The notes under the pieces were generated by a model. That model was not told the DNA's origin. It saw only the letters and a list, made by a program, of their open reading frames with translations, and searched no databases. A program made the translations under genes and the position numbers. DNA of 64,000 nucleotides from Paenibacillus sp. FSL H7-0357 (GTDB lineage: Bacteria; Bacillota; Bacilli; Paenibacillales; Paenibacillaceae). Where the stretch lies: assembly GCF_000758525.1 (NCBI RefSeq), contig NZ_CP009241.1:5642001-5706000 (forward strand). Direction: 5' to 3'. This document shows, one piece after another, positions 27,957 through 35,458 of this stretch (position 1 is the stretch's first letter; every line of letters starts with the position of its first letter).

Positions 27957-28053
27957 GTTCAATGTAATTCAAATCAAAATCGTTGCCTAGATTCCCTTAA
28001 AACAAAGAATCGCCCTATTCACGGGAATCATCCTTCAAGTTAAACTTCAACCT

Positions 28054-28698
28054 CTATCCAAGATATGTTAACAATGTTTTTAATGGATTTCCAATTTGCA
28101 CATCCATTTCACGCTCAACTTTTTCAGCAGTTTCAACCATGGATAATTGAGCGACAGAAATGGTCTTGTTGGGGTCAGAGACAAGCAAACCCTTTATATA
28201 GTTTGATACTTCATTCACATACTGCTCCTTCTTTCCTTGCATTATTAGCTCGAAGGTATTCTCAATGACTTGAACATCAATATTAATTGGTTTTGCGTGT
28301 GTGGTTGCAAATTCATTAAGCCGTTTCATGGTTCCTTCGACTGTTGCTGGATTAGTAAATAGTAGCATCTGTGGCTTTGTTATATTGCAAACGTGATGGA
28401 TAAATGGCTCATCAATTTTTATTATTGGGACTGATGTCTTAAGTTGTTCTTCGTTGAGAATAGCAATGTAATTAGTACATGTAATTAGAATTGCATCAAC
28501 ATTCGTATTTGCTATCCATTCAATCTGCTCATTCACTTTGTTTTGGGCTTTTGTTAAATCGAAATTTTGATCTGACGCAATTCTGCTCATTAATCCAGGG
28601 TCTACAAAGTGTACTAATTCCAAATCATTTGAAGCAATAGCTTTTTGAATATACTCAATATTTGAGTAGTGGGCATGCAAACAACCAATCTTCTTCAT
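28054..28698 (-). CDS. Aspartate/glutamate racemase-family protein
   Basis: A 214-residue protein with MKKIGCLHAHYSNIEYIQKA at the start and ILITCTNYIAIL in the middle, the latter matching the cysteine-containing loop of the Asp/Glu/hydantoin racemase superfamily. The C-terminal cysteine loop of true racemases (usually xTxCxx) is not obvious, so the activity is uncertain. Single leftward gene with repeats on both sides. Confidence 0.65.
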   Translation of the reverse strand: MKKIGCLHAHYSNIEYIQKAIASNDLELVHFVDPGLMSRIASDQNFDLTKAQNKVNEQIEWIANTNVDAILITCTNYIAILNEEQLKTSVPIIKIDEPFIHHVCNITKPQMLLFTNPATVEGTMKRLNEFATTHAKPINIDVQVIENTFELIMQGKKEQYVNEVSNYIKGLLVSDPNKTISVAQLSMVETAEKVEREMDVQIGNPLKTLLTYLG

Positions 28699-28777
28699 AT
28701 GATAACCACCCTACTTTATTTCCTCTTACACTACCAGTTTATTGTTTTTTTCTTCAGAAACAACTTGCTATACAATC

Positions 28778-28795
28778 CTGCCCTATAGTGAATAA
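28778..28795 (-). repeat. Cassette-type repeat, copy D (outer arm)
   Basis: CTGCCCTATAGTGAATAA matches the outer arm CTGCCCGTTAGTTTAA with a few changes, and the minus-strand reading GGGCAGGAT is shared with copies at 29505 and (partly) 30350. It lies 57 bases beyond the 3' end of the DUF2441 gene. Confidence 0.4.
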
Positions 28796-28851
28796 GCGGG
28801 GGATCTTAGAGCAATTAATTCTAGCTTGCTTTTTCAGCGCTTTTGTTGAAA

Positions 28852-29445
28852 TTAAGTGGAGAATTCATCAATAATTTCTACTACTTCGATTTCCCCATTA
28901 ATCAGCAGCTCAGGAAGTTCGTTATTTACATTGCCTTTCCAATATTCTCTGGCTTGTTCGATTTTTCGGGAGAAAGCAATTCCATCTTCCTTTGGTAAAA
29001 GATTACCGTCTCCTTCAAAGATATTCCCAGTAACCCGAAGTTTAACGATCTGCAAAACATTTCGATGATAAGAATCAAAAAGTTCTTTCCATTTCAGAGC
29101 GTCTTCATAGCTCTTAGCAGCGTATAAGCAAGACAACCGTGAAGGATATTCAGGATATTCTTGCAATCTGACCATTTCAACTATTACTTCTCTAGTAGCT
29201 CTGATTGTTTGTTCCGCATATCTAATAACTACATCTGCATTCTCTTTATCCAACTTAAAGCCGTCATTTGTATAATGACGGTGTAATATTTGAATAAAGT
29301 CTTCACCTTTGGAATTCATCTGTTCCTTCTCAAAAAAGAAGTGATATAAAGTGTTTTTTTGGTTTTTGTCAAAGCTAATTATCTGCCCAATGTCCATTTT
29401 TCTTCTCGTGACAATGTGATAAACATACAATTTGCTTCTTTCCAT
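28852..29445 (-). CDS. DUF2441 domain-containing protein
   Basis: A 197-residue protein from ATG 29445 (GGGGGG upstream). Motifs such as [20 protein letters not shown] at the start and [20 protein letters not shown] in the middle match DUF2441, a family related to ADP-ribosyltransferase-like folds with no established role. The family is frequent in accessory gene sets. Stand-alone leftward gene with partial repeats on both sides. Confidence 0.75.
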   Translation of the reverse strand: MERSKLYVYHIVTRRKMDIGQIISFDKNQKNTLYHFFFEKEQMNSKGEDFIQILHRHYTNDGFKLDKENADVVIRYAEQTIRATREVIVEMVRLQEYPEYPSRLSCLYAAKSYEDALKWKELFDSYHRNVLQIVKLRVTGNIFEGDGNLLPKEDGIAFSRKIEQAREYWKGNVNNELPELLINGEIEVVEIIDEFST

Positions 29446-29504
29446 GGACTGCCCCCCATTAATCATTGTTAGCATAAGTAAATTCGGAATTTACCAGCAT
29501 TATC

Positions 29505-29520
29505 CTGCCTGTTAGCTTAA
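29505..29520 (-). repeat. Cassette-type repeat, copy E (outer arm)
   Basis: CTGCCTGTTAGCTTAA differs from the consensus arm CTGCCCGTTAGTTTAA at two positions. It lies 48 bases beyond the 3' end of the cold-shock gene. Confidence 0.5.
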
Positions 29521-29567
29521 TTATGGGTCCCGAAAGTCCATACATTTAGGAAATACGTCTCGATTCT

Positions 29568-29822
29568 TTAGTCCTCTAAAATTTGCACATTCTTAGCTGT
29601 CCAACGCTGAGAATCAACCATACTCGGGAACTCGAATAGGTCGAACGCAACTTTTTGACCCTCTTTAAGAAACCGAAAGCCGTTCGGTAGCCTAATAGGG
29701 TCTGGTCGTATTTCGCTAAAGTGAACAAACACATGGTTATCGTCCTGCCCGTCTAGCATTATCCGTCCGTAACCTTTATCTTCTTTGAACCATTTGACAA
29801 TACCACATCTTCTTTCCGCCAT
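29568..29822 (-). CDS. Cold-shock-domain protein
   Basis: An 84-residue protein with the RNA-binding motifs of the cold-shock fold: [17 protein letters not shown] (RNP1-like) and HVFVHFSEI (RNP2-like). Compared with canonical 66-residue CspA/CspB proteins it has an insertion after RNP2 and weaker RNP1. GAGGAGG lies upstream of the ATG at 29822. Likely binds single-stranded nucleic acid; accessory rather than housekeeping. Confidence 0.85.
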   Translation of the reverse strand: MAERRCGIVKWFKEDKGYGRIMLDGQDDNHVFVHFSEIRPDPIRLPNGFRFLKEGQKVAFDLFEFPSMVDSQRWTAKNVQILED

Positions 29823-29872
29823 TTAAGCACCTCCTCTGTCACTTTATTAAGTATCATAAAGATTGAGTTTTT

Positions 29873-29914
29873 TGCCCAAGCGGTGAATAAAGCAACCACT
29901 TTTTCATTAACGTT
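29873..29914 (-). repeat. Cassette-type repeat, copy F (hairpin lost)
   Basis: Begins TTGCCCAAGCGGTGAATAAA and ends TTAACGTTTCCTGTTAG, so both arms are recognisable while the central GGCAGCC stem is missing. It lies about 60 bases beyond the 3' end of the small membrane-protein gene. Confidence 0.45.
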
Positions 29915-29974
29915 TCCTGTTAGTGCTTCGCTGTACTATACATAATGTGTTCCCATCGCATTGAGTGAGTTACC

Positions 29975-30223
29975 TCATTTTATTTTTTTCGGGAACCCAT
30001 ATACGAAAAGTATCATACCGAGGAACGTAAGGATTGGCACAAAGATATTATCGAAGAAGCCTGTAATATGAGTTTCAGGCAGGGCATCGAACATATTCGC
30101 TTCGTATAACACTACAATTTCTTGACTACGAGCTATCAAAGAGCCCACACGTTCAATAGCATAGATTACTCCAGCGGAAATTAGAAAGGATGCACCTAGT
30201 TTTCTGTATAAGTCGTTGCCCAT
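29975..30223 (-). CDS. Small membrane protein, unknown
   Basis: An 82-residue protein with two predicted membrane helices (about residues 10-28 and 58-77) and a positively charged end (PKKIK). No family is recognised. It starts at ATG 30223 and is a single leftward gene between partial cassette repeats. Confidence 0.5.
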   Translation of the reverse strand: MGNDLYRKLGASFLISAGVIYAIERVGSLIARSQEIVVLYEANMFDALPETHITGFFDNIFVPILTFLGMILFVYGFPKKIK

Positions 30224-30349
30224 GAAATATTTGTTGCCTCCTCTATTTTTTGTTGATTACTTGTCCCATCATTCCACTTTACCACATTGTTCCATTTACT
30301 GAAAATTAGAATAATGCTAGTGATTTAACGCTATAGAGCTACAAATTGT

Positions 30350-30365
30350 AACTATCCTGCGATGA
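30350..30365 (-). repeat. Possible cassette-type repeat, copy L (outer arm)
   Basis: On the minus strand GCAGGATAGTT follows the MFS stop by a few bases; the same string after GGGCAG occurs with small changes in copies C, D and E. Only the outermost part is left, so this is a weak copy. Confidence 0.3.
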
Positions 30366-30371
30366 GGGACT

Positions 30372-31616
30372 TCACTGCTTACTAGGGAATCCGTGTCTCT
30401 TCGCACTCCAAGCGATAATCAATGCAACAAGTAGCAGGATCAATAGCGCCACCGGAAAAGACTGAACTCCAACATGCTCTAGCAACGCGCCACCAACAAT
30501 TCCTCCGCCAGCGATGGCCAAATTCCATACTGTGGTATTTATCGGCATTGCGATATCCACGCCTTCTTCACCGCTTGCATTAGCTTGGGCGGTTTGCAGC
30601 AACGTGGCAGCACCGCCGAAGGTCAGTCCCCATAACACAACTGCTGTATAGACAATCGGTGCTGATGTGCCGCCCACCCATAGGGCAACGGACACAAGCA
30701 CAAAACCAATTAGGCTGATCAATACAAGAGGGCGTAGCATACGGTCAATTAACAGTCCGACAATCCAGATGGAGATAAGTGCGGCTATTCCGAAGACCAG
30801 CAAGACAAGATCGACACGCTCTGAGAGTCCGATTGGCTCGAGAAAGGGTGAGATATACGTATATAAGATATTGTGTGCCAACATCCAGGTAAACACCACT
30901 ATAAGAATTGAACGTAAGCCGGGCATAACAAACACTTGCCTAAAGGTCATTCTTTGATTTGTAGTTTGCCCTGAATAATCCGGAACTTTCCACAGCACCC
31001 AACCAATTAAAATAAGAGTGAGAAGAGACATGAGTCCAAAAACGGCACGCCAACCAATCAGGTCACCGAGCATGGTGCCCAATGGTACTCCGAACGTAAG
31101 AGCGATTGGAGTTCCCACCATCGCAACTGCCAAAGCACGTCCTTTCAAGATCTCTGGCACCATCCGCCGTGCGTAACCGGCGATCATCCCCCATGCGGCG
31201 CCGGCAGCCATACCGGCGAAGAAACGAGCGATGAGTGTCAACACATAACTGGCCGACAGAGCGGTGACGGTGTTAAATACCAAGAATACCGCTATAATGG
31301 CGAGCAACAGCGGACGGCGCCTAAACCCGCTGGTAAACATGGCGAACGGAATTGCGGCCACTATGGAACCAATCGCATAAGAAGTTACCAGTTGACCAGC
31401 CAACCCCTTAGAAATATTTAGCCCTTCTCCTATTAGTGGGAGTAGCCCCGCCGGAATGGTTTCAGTAAGAATGCAGATGAATCCTGTCATAGCAAGCGCC
31501 AGCAGAGCAAGCCAGGGAAGCTTAACAGAAGCGTCGGCAGATTGAAGTTTACCCGCGGATGATGAACGTTGGGACAATTTTATTTCCTCCTTAAGATGCA
31601 TTTGTGGATCAATCAT
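30372..31616 (-). CDS. MFS transporter, DHA1 (drug/arabinose efflux) family
   Basis: A 414-residue transporter with twelve predicted membrane helices. ILTETIPAGLLPLIGEGL in helix 1 and RFFAGMAAGAAWGMIAGYAR in the first half are typical of the YdhP/AraJ/PbuE branch of DHA1. It is divergent from a TetR regulator 80 bases away, the usual setting of a drug-efflux pump. Substrate not predictable. Confidence 0.88.
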   Translation of the reverse strand: MIDPQMHLKEEIKLSQRSSSAGKLQSADASVKLPWLALLALAMTGFICILTETIPAGLLPLIGEGLNISKGLAGQLVTSYAIGSIVAAIPFAMFTSGFRRRPLLLAIIAVFLVFNTVTALSASYVLTLIARFFAGMAAGAAWGMIAGYARRMVPEILKGRALAVAMVGTPIALTFGVPLGTMLGDLIGWRAVFGLMSLLTLILIGWVLWKVPDYSGQTTNQRMTFRQVFVMPGLRSILIVVFTWMLAHNILYTYISPFLEPIGLSERVDLVLLVFGIAALISIWIVGLLIDRMLRPLVLISLIGFVLVSVALWVGGTSAPIVYTAVVLWGLTFGGAATLLQTAQANASGEEGVDIAMPINTTVWNLAIAGGGIVGGALLEHVGVQSFPVALLILLLVALIIAWSAKRHGFPSKQ

Positions 31617-31643
31617 TCCATATATTAATCATAACACATTCAC

Positions 31644-31672
31644 TTGTCAATTATTTATGGATCGAATAGTAT
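31644..31672 (+). promoter_or_regulatory. Putative promoter of the TetR-family gene
   Basis: TTGTCA (31644-31649) and TAGTAT (31667-31672) are 17 bases apart and end 24 bases before the start codon. AATTAATTAAGGAGG follows. The short divergent region must also hold the efflux-gene promoter and operator. Confidence 0.6.
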
Positions 31673-31696
31673 AGAATTAATTAAGGAGGTTATCTT

Positions 31697-32326
31697 ATGC
31701 CACGAACGGGACGCCCCCGATCATTTAATCGAGACGAAGCGGTTGTTGCCGCAATGATACTGTTCTGGGATTATGGCTTCGAATCGACTTCACTTGCTCA
31801 GTTGCGCGCAGCAATGGGAGACATATCTGCGGCGAGTTTTTATGCAGCATTTGAATCCAAAGAAATGCTGTTCCGCGAAGTAGTGAAACATTATATCTCA
31901 ACTTATGGACAGGTTTCAGAAAGTTTCAGGGATACAAGCATAACATCGAAGGAAGCTATTGAGCAGGGATTAAGGCGATCGGCACAAATGCAAACAGAGA
32001 AGTCCCACCCATTAGGCTGTCTTCTAGTTTTGTCTGATGTATCCTGTTCTCCCGAGCATAAACACATACGAGAGATGCTCTCCAAGGAGCGTGAGAAGGT
32101 CCGCAGTTGGCTACACGATTGTATAGACAAGGCCGTAGCAAATGGTGAGTTGCCTGATTCCACGGATGTTTCCATGCTAGTCACCTTATTTGACACCTTT
32201 CTTCGAGGAATCTCGACACAAGCCCGGGACAATGTTCCATACGAGTCAATTGACTCTGCCATTAATCAACTAATGAGCGTATGGGAAATATTATCCGTTA
32301 AGCCAAGTGCTCAGGAGACTGTTTGA
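31697..32326 (+). CDS. TetR/AcrR-family transcriptional regulator
   Basis: A 209-residue TetR protein. The N-terminal helix-turn-helix reads LAQLRAAMGDISAASFYAAF, and the C-terminal ligand domain has the HPLGCLLVLSDV motif of the YxaF/LmrA-like TetR_C group. AAGGAGG precedes the ATG. It most likely represses the divergent efflux transporter. Confidence 0.87.
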   Translation: MPRTGRPRSFNRDEAVVAAMILFWDYGFESTSLAQLRAAMGDISAASFYAAFESKEMLFREVVKHYISTYGQVSESFRDTSITSKEAIEQGLRRSAQMQTEKSHPLGCLLVLSDVSCSPEHKHIREMLSKEREKVRSWLHDCIDKAVANGELPDSTDVSMLVTLFDTFLRGISTQARDNVPYESIDSAINQLMSVWEILSVKPSAQETV

Positions 32327-32430
32327 GCAGCGGCCGCGTCATTTCTTGTTACCTATCTCAGTGACACTCAATGAATTGGTTGATATCATACAGTCTTCAG
32401 TAGTCCATGTGCATCTCATATTGTGCAAAA

Positions 32431-32475
32431 CAAAGACTAACAGCCTCCTGATAAATGGGTTGCTGTTAGTCTTTG
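32431..32475. terminator. Rho-independent terminator
   Basis: AAAGACTAACAGC (32432-32444) is the exact complement of GCTGTTAGTCTTT (32462-32474), with A residues upstream and T residues downstream. It follows the TetR gene and would act in both directions. Confidence 0.7.
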
Positions 32476-32498
32476 TAACTGCCTATTATTAAACTAAT

Positions 32499-32577
32499 CT
32501 GCCAGTTAGTTTAACAAAAGCAGCCGATCACGTTGATCAGCTGCCTTCTTGTTATTATTGAGCTAACGTTTCCCGTT
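32499..32577 (-). repeat. Cassette-type repeat, copy G (reference copy)
   Basis: Left arm CTGCCAGTTAGTTTAACAAA, hairpin GCAGCCGATCA / TGATCAGCTGC (32520-32543), right arm ATTGAGCTAACGTTTCCCGT then T. The two arms are imperfect complements (GTTAGTTTAACAA against TTGTTATTATTGAGCTAAC), giving a long bulged hairpin. The TAG stop of the leftward Ntn-hydrolase gene lies inside the right arm, so the repeat is joined directly to the gene end. Confidence 0.75.
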
Positions 32578-33585
32578 GCTCGGAAAGCTATCGGGAAATG
32601 CAGCGAAAAAGTTAATCATTTCATCGGTTATATTCCATCCGAACGCACTAGTTAGAGCGGGATCCCTGAAAAATGCATTTGCAACGGTATAGTTCAATTT
32701 CGCATCGTAGCACACATAACAAATATCTCCACTACTACCTGCAGGCTGCTGAAGGTTCAACGCCATTGTCGTTGCGTGCGCGGAGAAATCCACCTCACTA
32801 AGCCGAAACGTTTTCAATTCAGGATAAAGGCTCGACGTAAAATGAAGTTGCATCTGTTGCAAATCATATATCAGACTGAAAGCAGTATCTTTCCGCCGAA
32901 CCGCTTGTAAAGTTTCCAGCATGAATTTGAGTCGGTCATTCTTGAAAGCAGGGAACCCACCAGTAAGATGAGCCGCCCCTTCCACAAAACGTTCCATGGA
33001 GTTGTATTCGTAATCGCTGTACGTGCCCCTCCAGCACTCATCTACGTCTTCCAAGTCTCTTATCGCCTCGGAATAGGGTGTGTTCGCCATAATTGGAAAC
33101 GGCAAACTGTCGCTTTTGTATACACGCATGGTTCCGTCTATAAATTCGAATATTGCGCAATCACCAGTGCGGTCAGCTATCATATAATGCAACCGTGACA
33201 TCGGCTCTACAATTCGGACCAGTGAAGCCGCTAGTTCTGCTTCTTTCACCGTGGCACAAGTATCAAGTAGCAATTGGATCCACTGTAGCTCACCGATCGC
33301 AGGTAATTCCTCGTCATTCGAATAAGTAGATTGCCATAGTGTCGTCTGTTCCACTACGAGACCTGCTTCGTTGAAACCGCAGTTAGGCATTTCTTTGCCA
33401 ACTTGCGAGACGGTCAGACTTCCGTATCTAGAAATCCATTTTGCTGGCTGATTTGGCGGTTGCACTAGTGCGCTTTTGGCAACACCACGCTTATTCGTGA
33501 ATATGTACACTCCTGCGTAAGGAATATCCTGATTCTTTGCAAGCAACCGGGTTCCATCCCCGCCGAAGTAAATTGCAGTACTCAT
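32563..33585 (-). CDS. Linear amide C-N hydrolase-like (Ntn-hydrolase fold)
   Basis: A 340-residue protein related to penicillin V acylase/choloylglycine hydrolases: LLAKNQDIPY near the start, NCGFNEAGLVVEQTTLW, then MIADRTGDCAIFEF. In these enzymes residue 2, a cysteine, is the nucleophile after Met removal; here residue 2 is serine (MSTAIYF) and no cysteine is near, so either serine is used or the protein is inactive. The start overlaps the stop of the HTH gene (ATGA), so the two are translationally coupled. Its last codons run into a cassette repeat. Confidence 0.75.
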   Translation of the reverse strand: MSTAIYFGGDGTRLLAKNQDIPYAGVYIFTNKRGVAKSALVQPPNQPAKWISRYGSLTVSQVGKEMPNCGFNEAGLVVEQTTLWQSTYSNDEELPAIGELQWIQLLLDTCATVKEAELAASLVRIVEPMSRLHYMIADRTGDCAIFEFIDGTMRVYKSDSLPFPIMANTPYSEAIRDLEDVDECWRGTYSDYEYNSMERFVEGAAHLTGGFPAFKNDRLKFMLETLQAVRRKDTAFSLIYDLQQMQLHFTSSLYPELKTFRLSEVDFSAHATTMALNLQQPAGSSGDICYVCYDAKLNYTVANAFFRDPALTSAFGWNITDEMINFFAAFPDSFPSNGKR

Positions 33586-34097
33586 GGTCGGTTCCTTCCC
33601 ATTTCCAGCTTCATTTCGAGTTCTTCAACCTGTCCCGCATCAAGCTCAGCTAGTACGATATCAAATATCCAGTCGATTCGTTCGTCATTCTGCTGAAGTG
33701 CGGCAGCAATTCTTTCTAGGCGATGCTGGTCAGCCTTCTCCTTAAGAAGCTTCTGTTTTTTTTCTCTATAAGGTTCAATATCTTCTTCATCAGCCCTTTC
33801 CTCTACAAGCTGTGCCACCTTTTGCTCCACTAATAGGATATGGAGTTCGATTTTCCCCAAAGGCGTCATTGGTTTTGCGAAATTGCTGTTATCTACGAAT
33901 ATAGCTCCATCCACACCAAAATAATCGGCGAGCGCCTGCAGCCGTTCTTGTGGAATCGGCCGGCGTTTTTTAATCCAATCGGAAAACTGCTGCGGTGTAA
34001 TCTGAAGCTGACGGCCAATGCCTGAATAGGATTGTTCGTTAATCATGACCATATATTCCAACACTGTTTTGGATTGGACCTGTTCATGCTTATTCAT
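33582..34097 (-). CDS. XRE-type helix-turn-helix regulator with coiled-coil tail
   Basis: A 171-residue protein. The N-terminal HTH includes YSGIGRQLQITPQQFSDWIK; the rest (about residues 80-165) is strongly charged and probably a coiled coil used for oligomerisation. Four copies of a 15-bp palindrome directly upstream are its likely binding sites. It overlaps the Ntn-hydrolase gene by four bases, so it probably controls that gene together with itself. Confidence 0.8.
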   Translation of the reverse strand: MNKHEQVQSKTVLEYMVMINEQSYSGIGRQLQITPQQFSDWIKKRRPIPQERLQALADYFGVDGAIFVDNSNFAKPMTPLGKIELHILLVEQKVAQLVEERADEEDIEPYREKKQKLLKEKADQHRLERIAAALQQNDERIDWIFDIVLAELDAGQVEELEMKLEMGRNRP

Positions 34098-34110
34098 GCA
34101 ATCACTCCTC

Positions 34111-34203
34111 GACGTAATTTATGTCTATACAATATCTCAAGACATATTTTATGTCAATAGAAACGACATAATTTATGTCAATAGAAACGACATAATTTAT
34201 GTC
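34111..34203. promoter_or_regulatory. Four-fold operator array upstream of the XRE regulator
   Basis: Palindromes at 34111-34125 (GACGTAATTTATGTC), 34141-34155 (GACATATTTTATGTC), 34165-34179 and 34189-34203 (both GACATAATTTATGTC). Spacings are 30, 24 and 24 bases. On the minus strand TTGACA made from the second site lies 17 bases from TATTGT, a plausible promoter covered by the operators. Confidence 0.8.
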
Positions 34204-34325
34204 ATTTGGATGACAAGAATATCCTTTCCTATCTTATTTTATCAGCTCGGGTAGTATCTAATGGGTTGAAAAGCCAAGAATATTTAGAAAAATCTCTAAA
34301 TACCACTACTCAAACAAAAGCACTA

Positions 34326-34376
34326 ATGACTTCTGACGAAGCAGCACAATACATGGGAGTTTCATTAGAAGATTAG
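34326..34376 (+). pseudogene. Fragment of an excisionase-like HTH gene
   Basis: Seventeen codons reading MTSDEAAQYMGVSLED resemble the first helices of HTH_17/excisionase proteins, then stop. No ribosome binding site is clear. The 330-base gap 34204-34534 otherwise holds a terminator-like hairpin and an IS1595-like end. Confidence 0.3.
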
Positions 34377-34423
34377 CCATACAATATGCTTAATAAATAA
34401 TGGCTTAAGAGAGCTCCCAGCAT

Positions 34424-34457
34424 AAATAACCGCATTTTTAGACAATGCGGTTATTTT
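34424..34457. terminator. Terminator-like hairpin
   Basis: AAATAACCGCATT and AATGCGGTTATTTT pair around a short loop, with A and T runs on the sides. It lies between the excisionase-like fragment and the leftward methyltransferase gene. Confidence 0.6.
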
Positions 34458-34469
34458 CATGTCCAGAAT

Positions 34470-34492
34470 CAACATTGTACTTAAACATAGCC
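34470..34492. repeat. Solo end resembling the IS1595 end at 38157-38176
   Basis: ATCAACA at 34468-34474 followed by TTAAACATAGCC (34481-34492) resembles ATCAACA then TTTAACATAGCC at 38165-38176. Both are followed by an A run. It may be a scar of another element of the same family. Confidence 0.3.
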
Positions 34493-34534
34493 AAAAATTT
34501 AAATAACCGTGATTCTCTATAATCGAAGCTCGAT

Positions 34535-35290
34535 CTATACTTCTCCCCAAAATATCTCAGTTTCATAATCAAATAGAACGATACCATCCTGATTATTCCT
34601 ATCAAATAGATTTCGCAGTTCCGTCATCATCGGATTGTAATTCGGATGCCCGGGTACAGGGCTGTAGGAAGATGATTGCAACCGGCCTCTCAAGCCCTCG
34701 AAATCGAACTCCTGACTCATTCTGAATCGCACTTCATGCATCGTACCTTCCTTGAAAAAAGAGAGAAGCATCGTCTGAGAAATATTTTTATGATTGACTT
34801 TTTCGTAGTCTGTTCCGTATGTATGAAGCAGTTGATCGTACTCTTCACGAAATGAAGTACCGTTTGTAAGACGGGAATTCCAGATTAGTATTACTCTCCC
34901 GCCCGGCTGTAGAATTCTACGGAACTCGGTTTGCGTTGCTAAGCGATCAAACCAGTGAAACGCTTGTGCGCAGACAATAAACTCAACCGACTGATCAGGT
35001 AATCCAGTAGATTCTGCAGAACCTGATATAGTCTGAAAGTTCGGATTGCTTTCTAACATTTGCTCGGCGGCTACCCGCATTGCCTGATTCGGCTCGACCG
35101 CGGTCACATAGCTTCCGCGTTCCAGAAGCAGCTTTGAAAAGATTCCTGTACCTGAACCGATGTCTGCTATTTTACTGTTTGAACGCAAACCGACGAAGTC
35201 GTACAAATAATCAACAGCCTCTTTCGGATAGCTCGGGCGGTACTTCAAATATGAATCGACCCGGTTCGAAAATCTTTCTCTATTGTTCAT
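34535..35290 (-). CDS. Class I SAM-dependent methyltransferase
   Basis: A 251-residue methyltransferase with SKIADIGSGTGIFSKLLLER as SAM-binding motif I, VTAVEPNQAMR as the acidic loop, and VEFIVCAQAFHWFDRLATQ typical of the UbiE/BioC-like type 11 group. Substrate not predictable. It is the last gene of the accessory stretch before the IS110-type element. Confidence 0.88.
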   Translation of the reverse strand: MNNRERFSNRVDSYLKYRPSYPKEAVDYLYDFVGLRSNSKIADIGSGTGIFSKLLLERGSYVTAVEPNQAMRVAAEQMLESNPNFQTISGSAESTGLPDQSVEFIVCAQAFHWFDRLATQTEFRRILQPGGRVILIWNSRLTNGTSFREEYDQLLHTYGTDYEKVNHKNISQTMLLSFFKEGTMHEVRFRMSQEFDFEGLRGRLQSSSYSPVPGHPNYNPMMTELRNLFDRNNQDGIVLFDYETEIFWGEV

Positions 35291-35322
35291 CTCTTGTCAC
35301 TCTCCCAGTATTTCATTAGTTT

Positions 35323-35345
35323 CATAGGCAATCGTTTCCCGTTAG
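35323..35345 (-). repeat. Cassette-type repeat, copy H (inner arm)
   Basis: ATAGGCAATCGTTTCCCGTT followed by AG keeps the CGTTTCCCGTTAG end exactly. No gene adjoins it on the right; the IS110-type element begins about 60 bases later, so the gene once attached here may have been lost. Confidence 0.45.
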
Positions 35346-35458
35346 AATTCCTGTAATACGAATAATTTGGAGTTTGAACAAAAACGAGCGCCTCTGTACG
35401 ATGGGATTATGCAACGGGTCAAAAGCCCTTAAAATCCACATCAGGAGGTCGCTCTATC

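Noticed and set aside
34111..34203. CRISPR-like short repeats
   Set aside because: Repeat units are 15-bp palindromes with 9-15-base spacers, two of which are identical, directly upstream of an HTH gene; they are operators, and there are no cas genes.
20741..35345. Calling the repeats true integron attC sites
   Set aside because: The arms carry GTTAG/CTAAC but do not fit the strict RYYYAAC...GTTRRRY core, several copies are partial, and no integrase is visible; kept as a hypothesis in findings only.
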